A stretch of DNA of 6,349 bases, from positions 1-6,349 of the forward strand of contig CAAGME010000020.1 of the NCBI GenBank assembly GCA_900770945.1. The letters run 5' to 3'. The notes under the pieces were generated by a model. The model did no database searches. It was given only the letters and a program-made list of their open reading frames with translations, and was not told the origin of the DNA. How positions within the stretch are numbered: the first letter of the stretch is position 1; each line of letters begins with the position of its first letter. The DNA comes from Clostridia bacterium. GTDB lineage: Bacteria; Bacillota; Clostridia; Christensenellales; Borkfalkiaceae. This document shows positions 1 through 6,349 of this stretch, in pieces. A program made the translations under genes and the position numbers.

Positions 1-2
1 AG

Positions 3-80
3 CCGGGTTGCGGACATCACCCGCATTCGTTAGAAGACGTAACGCCGATTATTCGGTTTATCGAAAATAAAAATATATAA
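3..80 (+). CDS. Alpha/beta hydrolase, C-terminal tail (5' partial)
   Basis: This is the last 25 codons of a gene that enters from the left edge and ends at TAA 78-80. The residues include the run GCGHHPHSLEDVTPIIRFIE. From memory, this matches the end of alpha/beta-hydrolase-fold esterases and peptidase-like hydrolases, where a GxGHHPHS-type loop carries the catalytic histidine (about nt 15-20 here) and is followed by a short C-terminal helix of the form 'DPTPIVDFI'. The other two forward frames are also open for a while, but this one has a protein-like end and stops directly before the fucI ribosome binding site. The Shine-Dalgarno sequence overlaps its stop codon and the gap to fucI is 13 bases, so the two genes are very probably co-transcribed. 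The nucleophile and acid residues lie outside the window. An acyl esterase acting on sugar or glycan is plausible in this context, but the substrate cannot be determined here. Confidence 0.66.
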   Translation, partial: PGCGHHPHSLEDVTPIIRFIENKNI

Positions 81-84
81 GGAG
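79..84 (+). promoter_or_regulatory. Shine-Dalgarno site of fucI
   Basis: AAGGAG ends 9 bases before the ATG at 94, which is good spacing and settles the start codon. Its first two bases are the last two of the upstream TAA stop (78-80). Ribosomes finishing the hydrolase would therefore stop on top of the fucI initiation region, a layout typical of translational coupling. No separate promoter for fucI is visible in the first 93 bases. Confidence 0.85.
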
Positions 85-93
85 AAAACAACA

Positions 94-1896
94 ATGGCAG
101 AAACAAGGTTAATCGGAAGTTATCCCGTCATCGGCATCCGCCCTACAATCGACGGCAGACGGGGTAAAATAAAGGTGCGCGAATCGCTGGAAGATCAAAC
201 GATGAATATGGCGAAATCTGCGGCGAAACTCATCGAAGAAAACGTGTTTTACTCAAACGGCGAACACGTGAAAGTGATTATCGCGGACACCACAATCGGC
301 AGAGTCGCCGAAGCGGCGGCGTGCGAAGATAAATTCAAGAAAGCGGGCGTAGATATCACGCTTACGGTAACGCCTTGCTGGTGTTACGGCGCGGAAACGA
401 TGGATATGAACCCGCTCACAATCAAAGCGGTATGGGGCTTCAACGGCACGGAACGCCCGGGTGCGGTGTATCTTGCTTCGGTTTTGGCAACGCACGCGCA
501 AAAAGGCTTGCCCGCGTTCGGCATTTACGGACACGAAGTGCAGGAAGCGGACGATACCACGATTCCGCAAGACGTGCAGGAAAAGATTTTGCGTTTTGCC
601 CGTGCGGCGGTAGCGGTTGCCACGATGCGGGGCAAATCGTATCTGCAAATCGGCTCGGTAACAATGGGCATCGGCGGCTCGATTATTAGTCCCGAATTTT
701 TCGAGGAATATCTCGGTATGCGTGTGGAAAGCGTAGACGAAGTGGAAATCATTCGCCGAATGGAAAAGGGCATTTACGACGAAAAGGAATACGAAAAAGC
801 CCTTAAATGGGTGAAAGAAAAATGCAAGCCTGATTTCGATAAAAACCCGAAAGAAATGCAAAAAAGTGCCGCGGAAAAAGAGAAAGACTGGGAATTCACG
901 GCGAAAATGGCGTGCATTATCAAGGATTTATATAACGGCAACAAGAACCTGCCGCAAGGGTGCGAAGAAGAAGCGGTAGGGCATAACGCGATTGTCGGCG
1001 GCTTCCAAGGGCAGCGGCAATGGACGGACTTCTACCCGAACTGCGATTTCCCCGAAAGCATACTGAATTCGTCGTTCGACTGGAACGGCGCGAGAGAACC
1101 GTATATTTTAGGCACGGAAAACGATACCTTAAACGCAACGAGTATGTTGTTTATGAAGCTTTTAACGGGCAGAGCACAGATGTTTGCCGACGTAAGAACG
1201 TACTGGTCGGGCGAAGCGGTGAAGCGTGTAACGGGCTACGAAATCGAAGGTAAAGCGAAAGAAGCGGACGGCTTTATTCACCTTATCAATTCGGGCGCGT
1301 GCTGCGTTGACGCTTGCGGCGAAGTCAAGGACGAACACGGCAACGCCGTAATGAAAAAGTGGTGGGAAGTAACGGATAAAGATATCGACACGATGATGAA
1401 CGCCACCACGTGGCCGTATGCGGATTTGGGATATTTCCGCGGCGGCGGATATTCGAGCCGTTTCGTAACGCGCGCGGAAATGCCCGCTACAATGATACGC
1501 CTGAATTTGATTAAAGGCTTAGGACCGGTGTTGCAGATTGTCGAGGGGTGGACGGTGAAATTGCCGGACGAAGTAACGGATAAACTTTGGAAGAGAACGG
1601 ACTACACGTGGCCCTGCACGTGGTTTACGCCGCGCGTAACGGGCAAGGGAGCGTTTAAATCGGCATACGACGTAATGAATAACTGGGGCGCGAACCACGG
1701 CGCGATTTCTTACGGGCATATCGGCGCAGATTTAATCACGATGTGTTCGATTCTGAGAATCCCCGTGTGCATGCACAACGTAGACGAAAAAGATATTTAT
1801 CGCCCCGCGGCGTGGAACGCATTCGGCATGGACAAAGAAGGTCAGGACTACCGCGCCTGCGCCGCCTACGGCCCGCTGTATAAAAATATAAGATAA
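94..1896 (+). CDS. fucI: L-fucose isomerase (EC 5.3.1.25)
   Basis: This cytoplasmic aldose-ketose isomerase converts L-fucose to L-fuculose and usually also D-arabinose to D-ribulose, using Mn2+. The 600 residues compare with 591 in E. coli FucI, and the two sequences align almost end to end from memory. Visible family motifs are IGIRPTIDGRR near the N-terminus, TPCWCYG (residues 93-99), WGFNGTERPG (114-123), GFQGQRQWTD (303-312), SSFDWNGAREP (326-336), and NWGANHG (530-536). The expected metal ligands are all present: Glu342, Asp366 and His535, equivalent to E. coli Glu337, Asp361 and His528. The C-terminus EGQDYRACAAYGPLY is also typical. A short insertion after DGRR (GKIKV in place of the E. 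coli MGV) is the only notable difference at the N-terminus. The ATG at 94 is supported by AAGGAG 9 bases upstream. The gene follows a probable hydrolase in an operon; kinase and aldolase partners (fucK, fucA) are not in the window. The gene looks intact. Specificity for fucose over D-arabinose cannot be proven from sequence. Confidence 0.97.
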   Translation: MAETRLIGSYPVIGIRPTIDGRRGKIKVRESLEDQTMNMAKSAAKLIEENVFYSNGEHVKVIIADTTIGRVAEAAACEDKFKKAGVDITLTVTPCWCYGAETMDMNPLTIKAVWGFNGTERPGAVYLASVLATHAQKGLPAFGIYGHEVQEADDTTIPQDVQEKILRFARAAVAVATMRGKSYLQIGSVTMGIGGSIISPEFFEEYLGMRVESVDEVEIIRRMEKGIYDEKEYEKALKWVKEKCKPDFDKNPKEMQKSAAEKEKDWEFTAKMACIIKDLYNGNKNLPQGCEEEAVGHNAIVGGFQGQRQWTDFYPNCDFPESILNSSFDWNGAREPYILGTENDTLNATSMLFMKLLTGRAQMFADVRTYWSGEAVKRVTGYEIEGKAKEADGFIHLINSGACCVDACGEVKDEHGNAVMKKWWEVTDKDIDTMMNATTWPYADLGYFRGGGYSSRFVTRAEMPATMIRLNLIKGLGPVLQIVEGWTVKLPDEVTDKLWKRTDYTWPCTWFTPRVTGKGAFKSAYDVMNNWGANHGAISYGHIGADLITMCSILRIPVCMHNVDEKDIYRPAAWNAFGMDKEGQDYRACAAYGPLYKNIR

Positions 1897-2137
1897 AAAT
1901 TTCAGATATGCGCGCGATTGCTTGACACGTTGTAGGGCATGGAGTGGAAACGGAACGAAAAAAAGCGAGGATGAGCCGAAAATCGGCTCATCCTCGCCAC
2001 TTTTTATGAGTTTTGTTGGATAAAAACGGAACATCAGGTTTTTAACAGGCTTTGTTACCATTTAGGAAGATAACATAATGTACTTAATTAAAGCTGAATT
2101 TTGTTTTTTATTTTTGAATTATTATAGGTTTGGCGTA
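1897..2137. other. Convergent intergenic region
   Basis: This 241-base gap separates fucI from the large - strand gene. It holds one strong hairpin terminator (1958-2005). Between that hairpin and the - strand stop codon lies about 130 bases, AT-rich on its right-hand side, which would form the 3' untranslated region of the large gene. I see no tRNA, no convincing promoter and no small gene with a ribosome binding site here. Confidence 0.8.
1958..2005. terminator. Bidirectional Rho-independent terminator
   Basis: A perfect 15-base inverted repeat, GCGAGGATGAGCCGA (1965-1979) and its complement (1983-1997), encloses a 3-base AAA loop. On the left it is flanked by seven As (1958-1964), which become a U7 tract directly abutting the stem for - strand transcripts. 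On the right, after CAC, comes T5 (2001-2005) for + strand transcripts. The hairpin begins 68 bases after the fucI stop and lies about 140 bases past the stop of the large - strand gene. It should end both convergent transcripts. The - strand side has the better form because its T tract is longer and touches the stem. Confidence 0.9.
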
Positions 2138-2812
2138 TTAGGTCCAGCTTATTGTGGCATCATTATCTCCAATTATAAATTTAAACGGGCTTTTTTTATC
2201 ACTTGTAGTGCAGTTATTAACTTGTGGTGTAGGCGGGTCAAATTTTCTAGATACAATTTTGACAGAATCAACGATAACTGTAATGTTGGCATTAGTTCCC
2301 TCAATCAGATATAATGTTATCTTTTGTGTGGCTGATCCGTTTCTGTCTCCCGCAGAAATACTTCCGCTTCCATTTGACATAAGCCAATTTGATTTATCCG
2401 TTGAATACATTGAATTAGAACTTATTATAACTTGTGTAATTTCAAAATATTTTGTTTGCCCCAAATATGTATGCTGTGCATCCATTGTAAGGGTAACAGT
2501 CAAAATCTTTCTTATATCGGCAGTGATTGTTAAAACATCTGAAGTTGCGCCTACTTCTATCTTGGTAGTTATATTGTTCATGTTGCTATAATCTTGCGTA
2601 GCGGTAAATCCGGACGAAGCGTTAAAGCCTATAAATTTATAGTTTTCGGGAACGGTATAACCGGCATCAATATAAGTTGAAAGATTTTTAATACCAATCG
2701 GGTCTGTTTTTTGATTGTAGAAATACTTGTGCGTGTCATAAATTGTTGTGTTTCCGGTTCTGTTGCCGTTTTCAAATACGGGCAGTTCTATTTTTAACTG
2801 TGCTTTCTTTAT
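2138..2812 (-). other. C-terminal region of the surface protein, unassigned
   Basis: Residues 1180-1403 start with a segment loosely resembling another InlB B-type unit (GYTVPENYKFIGFNAS). They continue with a beta-rich Thr/Ser/Asn-rich part containing IRKILTVTLTM, KYFEITQVIIS, SNWLMSNGSGS and ANITVIVDSVKIV, and end in a short Pro/Asn/Cys/Lys stretch closing with DNDATISWT. I see no sortase signal, transmembrane helix, choline-binding or SLH repeat, so any anchor must lie in the missing N-terminal part or the protein may be released. The function is not recognised. Confidence 0.5.
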
Positions 2813-5800
2813 CCACTTTGCGCATAAGGTTATATCGCCGTTAATTGTGCTAGGCAACGAAGTTATAATTTTACTGCTATCGGTTGATAAGTACCAACCT
2901 GCAAAGTAAAACATGAAAGAGGTGTTGTCGTTATAACTATTTAACGAGTTTAATTCTGACTGTGAAACAGCCTTACCCTTATCAAAAGTTTGGTTTTCCG
3001 GTTTGTCAACTTTTAGGTTGTTGTTAGATAAAAGATTTTCCGGATCTTCCTCATAGTTGACAGTGTAAGTCCCGCCACGATAAAACGCGTATACGTTGAT
3101 AATTTTGCCGTTGGCATTGACTGCCGAAACTTCGGTTATGGGGTCGCCCGTACGATCAGGGTTTAAATACCAACCGCTAAATGTATATTCAGTTCCGTCA
3201 ACGGTAATGGTTTGTGGCGGAGTGGCTAAAGTTTTTACTTCCGTGCCGCTTAACGAGCCGTTGACAAGAGTGCCACATTCGTCATAAGGGAGATTATATA
3301 CAATTGTATATTGAATAGGCGTCCAGCCTGCATAAAGGTCGCAAGAAGCAAATATAGCCGTTGCCTTTTTAGTTAAAGCACTATCATAATACCACCCGTT
3401 AAACTTGTAGTAAGGGCGGGTAGGTTCAGAAAGGTTGGAGCTGATATATCCGCCTGACGGTAAAGTAATGTTTTGCGTTGTATTTTCGCTTGTTCCGTTT
3501 AAGGTTCCGCCGTTTGTATGATAGGTGATTGTTGCGGAATTTTTAAACCAAACGTAATCGGAACCGATTTTGGTTGAATAGTAAGTGCCGGCGCTGAAGA
3601 ATGATTCTTCCGCAGTTGAATAGGATTTTATTATATTGCCACAGGGCTTCATCGGGCGGGCAGAAGAGGCTTTTCTTGTTGTTACGTCTGCGTAATAAAA
3701 ATTAGTAGGCCATAATTGAGTCGCTCCGTCATGAACAACGTCTAATACTGTGATATCTGCCGAATCTTTTTTTAATTCAAGTTTTATGCCGCTTTTTTCA
3801 GAAATGATTTTCCCTGAAATTCCGCCGTTTAAAGTAACGTTATTGCTGTTAATTAAAAGATAAGCGTCAACTTTATCTATGCAATATCTCGTTATAAAAG
3901 AATAAGGGTAGGAGGTTATTGTTCCGTCGCTTTTTTTATAAGTAACGGGAGCTTCAAGCACACTGCAGTCTTCAACAGAATATAAAACCAATTTTGCGTT
4001 TGCACTGAGCGTTAATTTACCGCCGTCATCAACCGTTAAGGAAGACCCGGGCATAAATTTATAGGAAGAATTGACTAAAGATAAATCTCCGCCGTTGCAT
4101 ACGCGGATATCCATATAAGGCACAGGTAAGGGATTGTTTGTTCCTGTTTCCATATCTACCGATAAAATTTTTTTCAAAGTCACGGTTATTTTTATGCTAC
4201 CGTCTACCGCCGTTCCGCAAATTCTGATATCTTCTTTTTGCCCGGCAAGTTGGTTAGAACCTTTTATTTTATCGAGCGATTCGCCGTAGGTAATACCGGT
4301 AGAATCTTTTTTGTTTTTCCACGTTGCGCTTTCCGCCGGAATTGCGCGTTTTTCTATATAGCCTGACGAAAGTTTGAACAGGGCAGCTGAATCGGCGGTG
4401 CTTACAACCGGAATAATTCCGCTGAACCACTCTCCGCCCATGGTGATTTCGTAATAAGTATTATAAACGCAACCTGTGTTAACGCGGACGTTGCAACTAA
4501 TGTTATGAATAGAATAAGAGTTTATAGGCAAGTATTCTTTTGTATTCTTGTGGATGCCGTAAGTTATTACGCCGCCTTTAAAGTCGTATAAATGGAAGAG
4601 GTCTGTAACCGTTGCTCCGTTTTCAACGTGAACGTTGCCGTTCCCTTTTAAATAGCCGTAAGCCAGAATATTAGGTATAATTTCTTTTCCGCTTTTTATT
4701 TGATTTTTAACGGTAAGCGTCCCTTGGTTCATAACAACGCCGCGTTTTGCCGAAGTGCAGGTGTTAGTAGTGTTGTTTTGCGAAATAACAGCTAAAATAT
4801 TCAGCGACGAGCTGTTCATCGTAAGAGAAACGCCGTTCGGTATGATTAAAACGCTCCCTACGTTTCCGGTCTGTCCGGTTTTTTGGTTTTCATAAGTTGT
4901 TGCCCCATCGGTATGCGGAACAATGATGTTTTTAGAGCAAGCGAACGTTTTGTTGCCGTAATAATTAAGGCTTGTAAACGCGCTGATAACATATGTATCG
5001 GTACCGCTTGAATTGCTTGTGAGAATAATATCCCCGGTAAAGTTTGAGTTTATAGCATCTTCAATGGTATAATAAACATCTCCGATCTTCGCCGTTTTGT
5101 ATTTTAAATAAACTTCTGTTTTGGTTAAATTAAAGTTTGAAGTGGAATCAAGCGTTATATTGCTGATTAAATAAGTAGTGCCGGCTGTAATATTTTTGTC
5201 GAAAGCGTAGCTATAAAAACCGTTTTCGGGTTTAGAGGTGTCCTCATTGCCGCTAAAGTTTTTAGCTGTACCGCCGATAATATCATTATGGACGGTGGAT
5301 AAATCAACGGAAGAAGCATCCGCAATAGTTTCGGCAATTTTGAATTTTCCTTTAAAAAGCTCTTTATTCAATGCAATTCCGCCGTCTGCATAGTCGTATT
5401 CGATAATGCCGTCAAAGGCAATTTGAAGCGGACGTATAGTAAAAGGAGTGCTTGGCGAACCCGAAAGCTTGTAGTTATCATTTGAAATAGTAACTTTGGC
5501 TGTGTAATCACTTTGGTTTATCGGTTGTTTGTTACCGATAATTGTAACGGTCGCGTTTAAATTGTCGCCATTGACAACGTTATTAAACGACGGCTCGGGT
5601 TTTTGTGCTTTGCCGTTATAGGTGAATGAAGTATTGCCCCAATCGGAAACGGTAACCTGACGTTGTCCTATGGTGAAAGTTGCCGCCTTGTTTGAAGAAA
5701 TAGTGTAGTTGTTGTTGGAAATTTCGGCGGTAGCGGTGTAAGTTCCCGCGTTTTTAACCTCGGTTACAGGGGTAAAAGTTGTCGCGCCGTGTGCCTTGTA

Positions 5801-6349
5801 ACTAAACGATATTTTAAAAATATTCTCGTTTATGGCGGCGCCGTTTTCGGTTCTGGCGGTAGCGGTAATGTTGCTGCTGTGATCTGTGCCGTCGTAAGTA
5901 AAGTCGACAGCCCCTGACCATTCAATTTTAACGGGACAGGGGGCAATGGTGAAAACTTTTATGGTTTTGCCGTAAGAAACTCCGTCTGCCTCGGAGGTTA
6001 TAAGCACGGCGTAGGTGCCTGCATCTGTGGGCAGAACGGTGGTGTAGCCGCTGTTAAAAAATTCTTCGCTCAAATTTTCCGGTTTAGTGTCGGGAGCACA
6101 ATTTTTTACTCTATAACGTATATTTTGGGTTTCAATGGCACTCTTGGGCAGGTTTTGCACACCGCCGACTGCTGCGGCAGACATCGAAATGCGGATAGAA
6201 CTGCCGTTGAACGTGTAGTTCTCGGTGGGGTTACCGTTGTTTACGTGCGCGCCAAAACCGAGGTCGTCGAATTTAAAAATGCTGTTACCTGCAACGTTCG
6301 GCACGACTTTTTGTTGACTTATAATCCAATCGGCGGAACATATCGTGCA
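2138..6349 (-). CDS. Giant modular surface/secreted protein with MBG-like and InlB B-repeats (5' partial)
   Basis: This frame is open from the right edge to TAA at 2138-2140, giving at least 1403 residues (numbered here from the edge). A GTG at 6304-6302 is in frame, but 15 sense codons precede it without a stop. It has no ribosome binding site and no signal peptide follows it, so the real start lies outside the window. Modules in order are four MBG-like Ig-type beta-sandwich units (about 45-420), a roughly 500-residue stretch with beta-solenoid character (about 421-936), three Listeria-Bacteroides/InlB B-type repeats (about 937-1179), and a 224-residue Ser/Thr/Asn-rich C-terminal region. Such architectures are known from extracellular adhesin-like proteins of gut Firmicutes. 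The function is unknown, and no catalytic domain is recognised. The C-terminus ends in DNDATISWT, with no LPXTG motif, hydrophobic helix, SLH or dockerin module. About 17 cysteines are scattered along the fragment. The gene looks more A/T-rich than fucI. Extracellular location is inferred from the domains only. Confidence 0.9.
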   Translation of the reverse strand, partial: CTICSADWIISQQKVVPNVAGNSIFKFDDLGFGAHVNNGNPTENYTFNGSSIRISMSAAAVGGVQNLPKSAIETQNIRYRVKNCAPDTKPENLSEEFFNSGYTTVLPTDAGTYAVLITSEADGVSYGKTIKVFTIAPCPVKIEWSGAVDFTYDGTDHSSNITATARTENGAAINENIFKISFSYKAHGATTFTPVTEVKNAGTYTATAEISNNNYTISSNKAATFTIGQRQVTVSDWGNTSFTYNGKAQKPEPSFNNVVNGDNLNATVTIIGNKQPINQSDYTAKVTISNDNYKLSGSPSTPFTIRPLQIAFDGIIEYDYADGGIALNKELFKGKFKIAETIADASSVDLSTVHNDIIGGTAKNFSGNEDTSKPENGFYSYAFDKNITAGTTYLISNITLDSTSNFNLTKTEVYLKYKTAKIGDVYYTIEDAINSNFTGDIILTSNSSGTDTYVISAFTSLNYYGNKTFACSKNIIVPHTDGATTYENQKTGQTGNVGSVLIIPNGVSLTMNSSSLNILAVISQNNTTNTCTSAKRGVVMNQGTLTVKNQIKSGKEIIPNILAYGYLKGNGNVHVENGATVTDLFHLYDFKGGVITYGIHKNTKEYLPINSYSIHNISCNVRVNTGCVYNTYYEITMGGEWFSGIIPVVSTADSAALFKLSSGYIEKRAIPAESATWKNKKDSTGITYGESLDKIKGSNQLAGQKEDIRICGTAVDGSIKITVTLKKILSVDMETGTNNPLPVPYMDIRVCNGGDLSLVNSSYKFMPGSSLTVDDGGKLTLSANAKLVLYSVEDCSVLEAPVTYKKSDGTITSYPYSFITRYCIDKVDAYLLINSNNVTLNGGISGKIISEKSGIKLELKKDSADITVLDVVHDGATQLWPTNFYYADVTTRKASSARPMKPCGNIIKSYSTAEESFFSAGTYYSTKIGSDYVWFKNSATITYHTNGGTLNGTSENTTQNITLPSGGYISSNLSEPTRPYYKFNGWYYDSALTKKATAIFASCDLYAGWTPIQYTIVYNLPYDECGTLVNGSLSGTEVKTLATPPQTITVDGTEYTFSGWYLNPDRTGDPITEVSAVNANGKIINVYAFYRGGTYTVNYEEDPENLLSNNNLKVDKPENQTFDKGKAVSQSELNSLNSYNDNTSFMFYFAGWYLSTDSSKIITSLPSTINGDITLCAKWIKKAQLKIELPVFENGNRTGNTTIYDTHKYFYNQKTDPIGIKNLSTYIDAGYTVPENYKFIGFNASSGFTATQDYSNMNNITTKIEVGATSDVLTITADIRKILTVTLTMDAQHTYLGQTKYFEITQVIISSNSMYSTDKSNWLMSNGSGSISAGDRNGSATQKITLYLIEGTNANITVIVDSVKIVSRKFDPPTPQVNNCTTSDKKSPFKFIIGDNDATISWT
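2813..3541 (-). repeat. Three Listeria-Bacteroides / InlB B-type repeats
   Basis: Three consecutive protein repeats share the Flg_new/InlB B-repeat scheme: an opening beta strand (Y-x-I/V-x-Y), a central F-x-GWY with following D or S, then a closing aromatic strand (L-Y-A-x-W). Repeat 1 is 3541-3323 (ITYHTNGGTLNG, YKFNGWYYD, DLYAGW). Repeat 2 is 3313-3077 (YTIVYNLP, YTFSGWYLN, NVYAFYR). Repeat 3 is 3073-2813 (YTVNYEEDPEN, FYFAGWYLS, ITLCAKW). Repeats of this type form ubiquitin-like beta-grasp folds, are nearly always in surface or secreted proteins, and usually serve as spacers or contact modules. A further GF phrase (YKFIGFNAS, about 2640) may be a fourth, decayed copy. Confidence 0.85.
3542..5089 (-). 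other. Central region of beta-solenoid character, family unassigned
   Basis: Residues about 421-936 of the fragment begin with KIGDVYYTIEDAIN, which resembles the entry segment of parallel beta-helix proteins ('y.tieeAi.....g.i.l'). Further on are short repeating phrases typical of a solenoid: VSLTMNSSSLNI, GTLTVKNQI, GNVHVENGATVTDL, GDLSLVNSS, GSSLTVDDGGKLTLSANAKL, and VTLNGGISGKI. These are separated by irregular segments, two of which are rich in Tyr and Cys. I do not recognise a named family or any catalytic residues. A carbohydrate-binding or adhesive beta-helix is one possibility, but the sequence alone does not show it. Confidence 0.5.
5090..6217 (-). repeat. Four tandem MBG-like Ig-type units in the surface protein
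   Basis: These protein-level repeats follow one scheme: a start of the form F/Y-T-Y/F-x-G, then a strand ending in AGTY followed by alternating hydrophobic residues, then NY, then a closing FTI. Unit A is about 6217-5942 (YTFNG, DAGTYAVLI, VFTIAP). Unit B is about 5938-5663 (FTYDG, NAGTYTATA, NNYTI, TFTIGQ). Unit C is about 5662-5429 (FTYNG, SDYTAKV, NDNYKL, PFTIRP). Unit D, about 5428-5090, is more divergent (YDYADG, AGTTYLISNI, NFNLTKTEV) and has an insertion. This pattern matches the MBG/MBG_2 family of bacterial extracellular repeats as I know it. Units B and C are the clearest. The DNA itself is not repetitive, so these are old duplications. They probably act as a stalk or spacer. Confidence 0.75.

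Noticed and set aside
1..33. Alternative upstream reading ending in TAG at 31-33 (frame 1), or at TAA 68-70 (frame 2)
   Set aside because: Both are open only because the segment is short. Frame 3 gives a recognisable hydrolase C-terminus and stops exactly at the fucI ribosome binding site.
253..861. 202-codon open frame on the - strand inside fucI
   Set aside because: It is a shadow of the high-GC fucI coding sequence, has no ribosome binding site, and encodes low-complexity Phe/Arg/His-rich sequence unlike a protein family.
1922..1950. TTGACA at 1922-1927 as a possible -35 box
   Set aside because: No TATAAT-like -10 sequence lies 16-18 bases downstream, and a terminator follows at once with no gene to serve.
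1732..2061. 109-codon - strand frame overlapping the fucI end and the terminator
   Set aside because: It runs through a perfect terminator hairpin and antisense to conserved fucI codons; no family similarity is visible.
2078..2591. + strand frames of 78 and 145 codons opposite the end of the surface-protein gene
   Set aside because: Both lie mostly antisense to the long - strand gene, lack good ribosome binding sites, and show no recognisable domain.
2191..4174. Several 7-base A tracts on the coding strand of the surface gene (for example at 2191-2197, 3767-3773, 4168-4174) as phase-variation sites
   Set aside because: Runs of seven are expected in an AT-rich gene with many Lys codons. None lies near the start, and the frame is intact through all of them.

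Overview
The window holds two well-supported genes facing each other, plus the last codons of a third gene cut by the left edge. The left part (1-1896, + strand) is the end of a sugar-utilisation operon. First comes the C-terminal tail of a probable alpha/beta hydrolase. A complete L-fucose isomerase gene (fucI, 600 codons) follows only 13 bases later, and its Shine-Dalgarno sequence overlaps the hydrolase stop codon. The right two thirds (2138-6349, - strand) is one very long open frame running off the right edge: the C-terminal 1403 codons of a giant modular surface or secreted protein. The 241-base convergent gap between the genes contains one strong, apparently bidirectional terminator hairpin.

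The organism is most likely an anaerobic, gut- or rumen-type member of the Clostridia. This is an inference from three things: the style of the FucI sequence, the strong AAGGAG ribosome binding site, and the combination of MBG-like Ig-type repeats with Listeria-Bacteroides (InlB B / Flg_new) repeats in the large protein. No rRNA or other marker is present to prove it. fucI looks clearly richer in G+C than the large - strand gene, which is rich in A/T and in Asn, Ser, Thr and Lys codons.

Functionally, FucI interconverts L-fucose and L-fuculose (and D-arabinose and D-ribulose), the first step of the fucose route. A hydrolase encoded just upstream could remove an ester or other group from a fucose-containing glycan, but its substrate cannot be read from 25 residues. 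The large protein has, in order, four MBG-like beta-sandwich units, a roughly 500-residue stretch of beta-solenoid character with no family I recognise, three InlB-type B-repeats, and a 224-residue C-terminal region with no LPXTG, SLH or dockerin module. Its N-terminus, including any signal peptide, lies outside the window. A link between this protein and fucose use is suggested only by adjacency; the genes are convergent and not co-transcribed.

No RNA genes, CRISPR arrays, insertion sequences or phage genes were seen. I found no convincing evidence of a new biological system. The points most worth checking are the hydrolase-fucI coupling, the unassigned middle and C-terminal parts of the giant protein, and its missing anchor.
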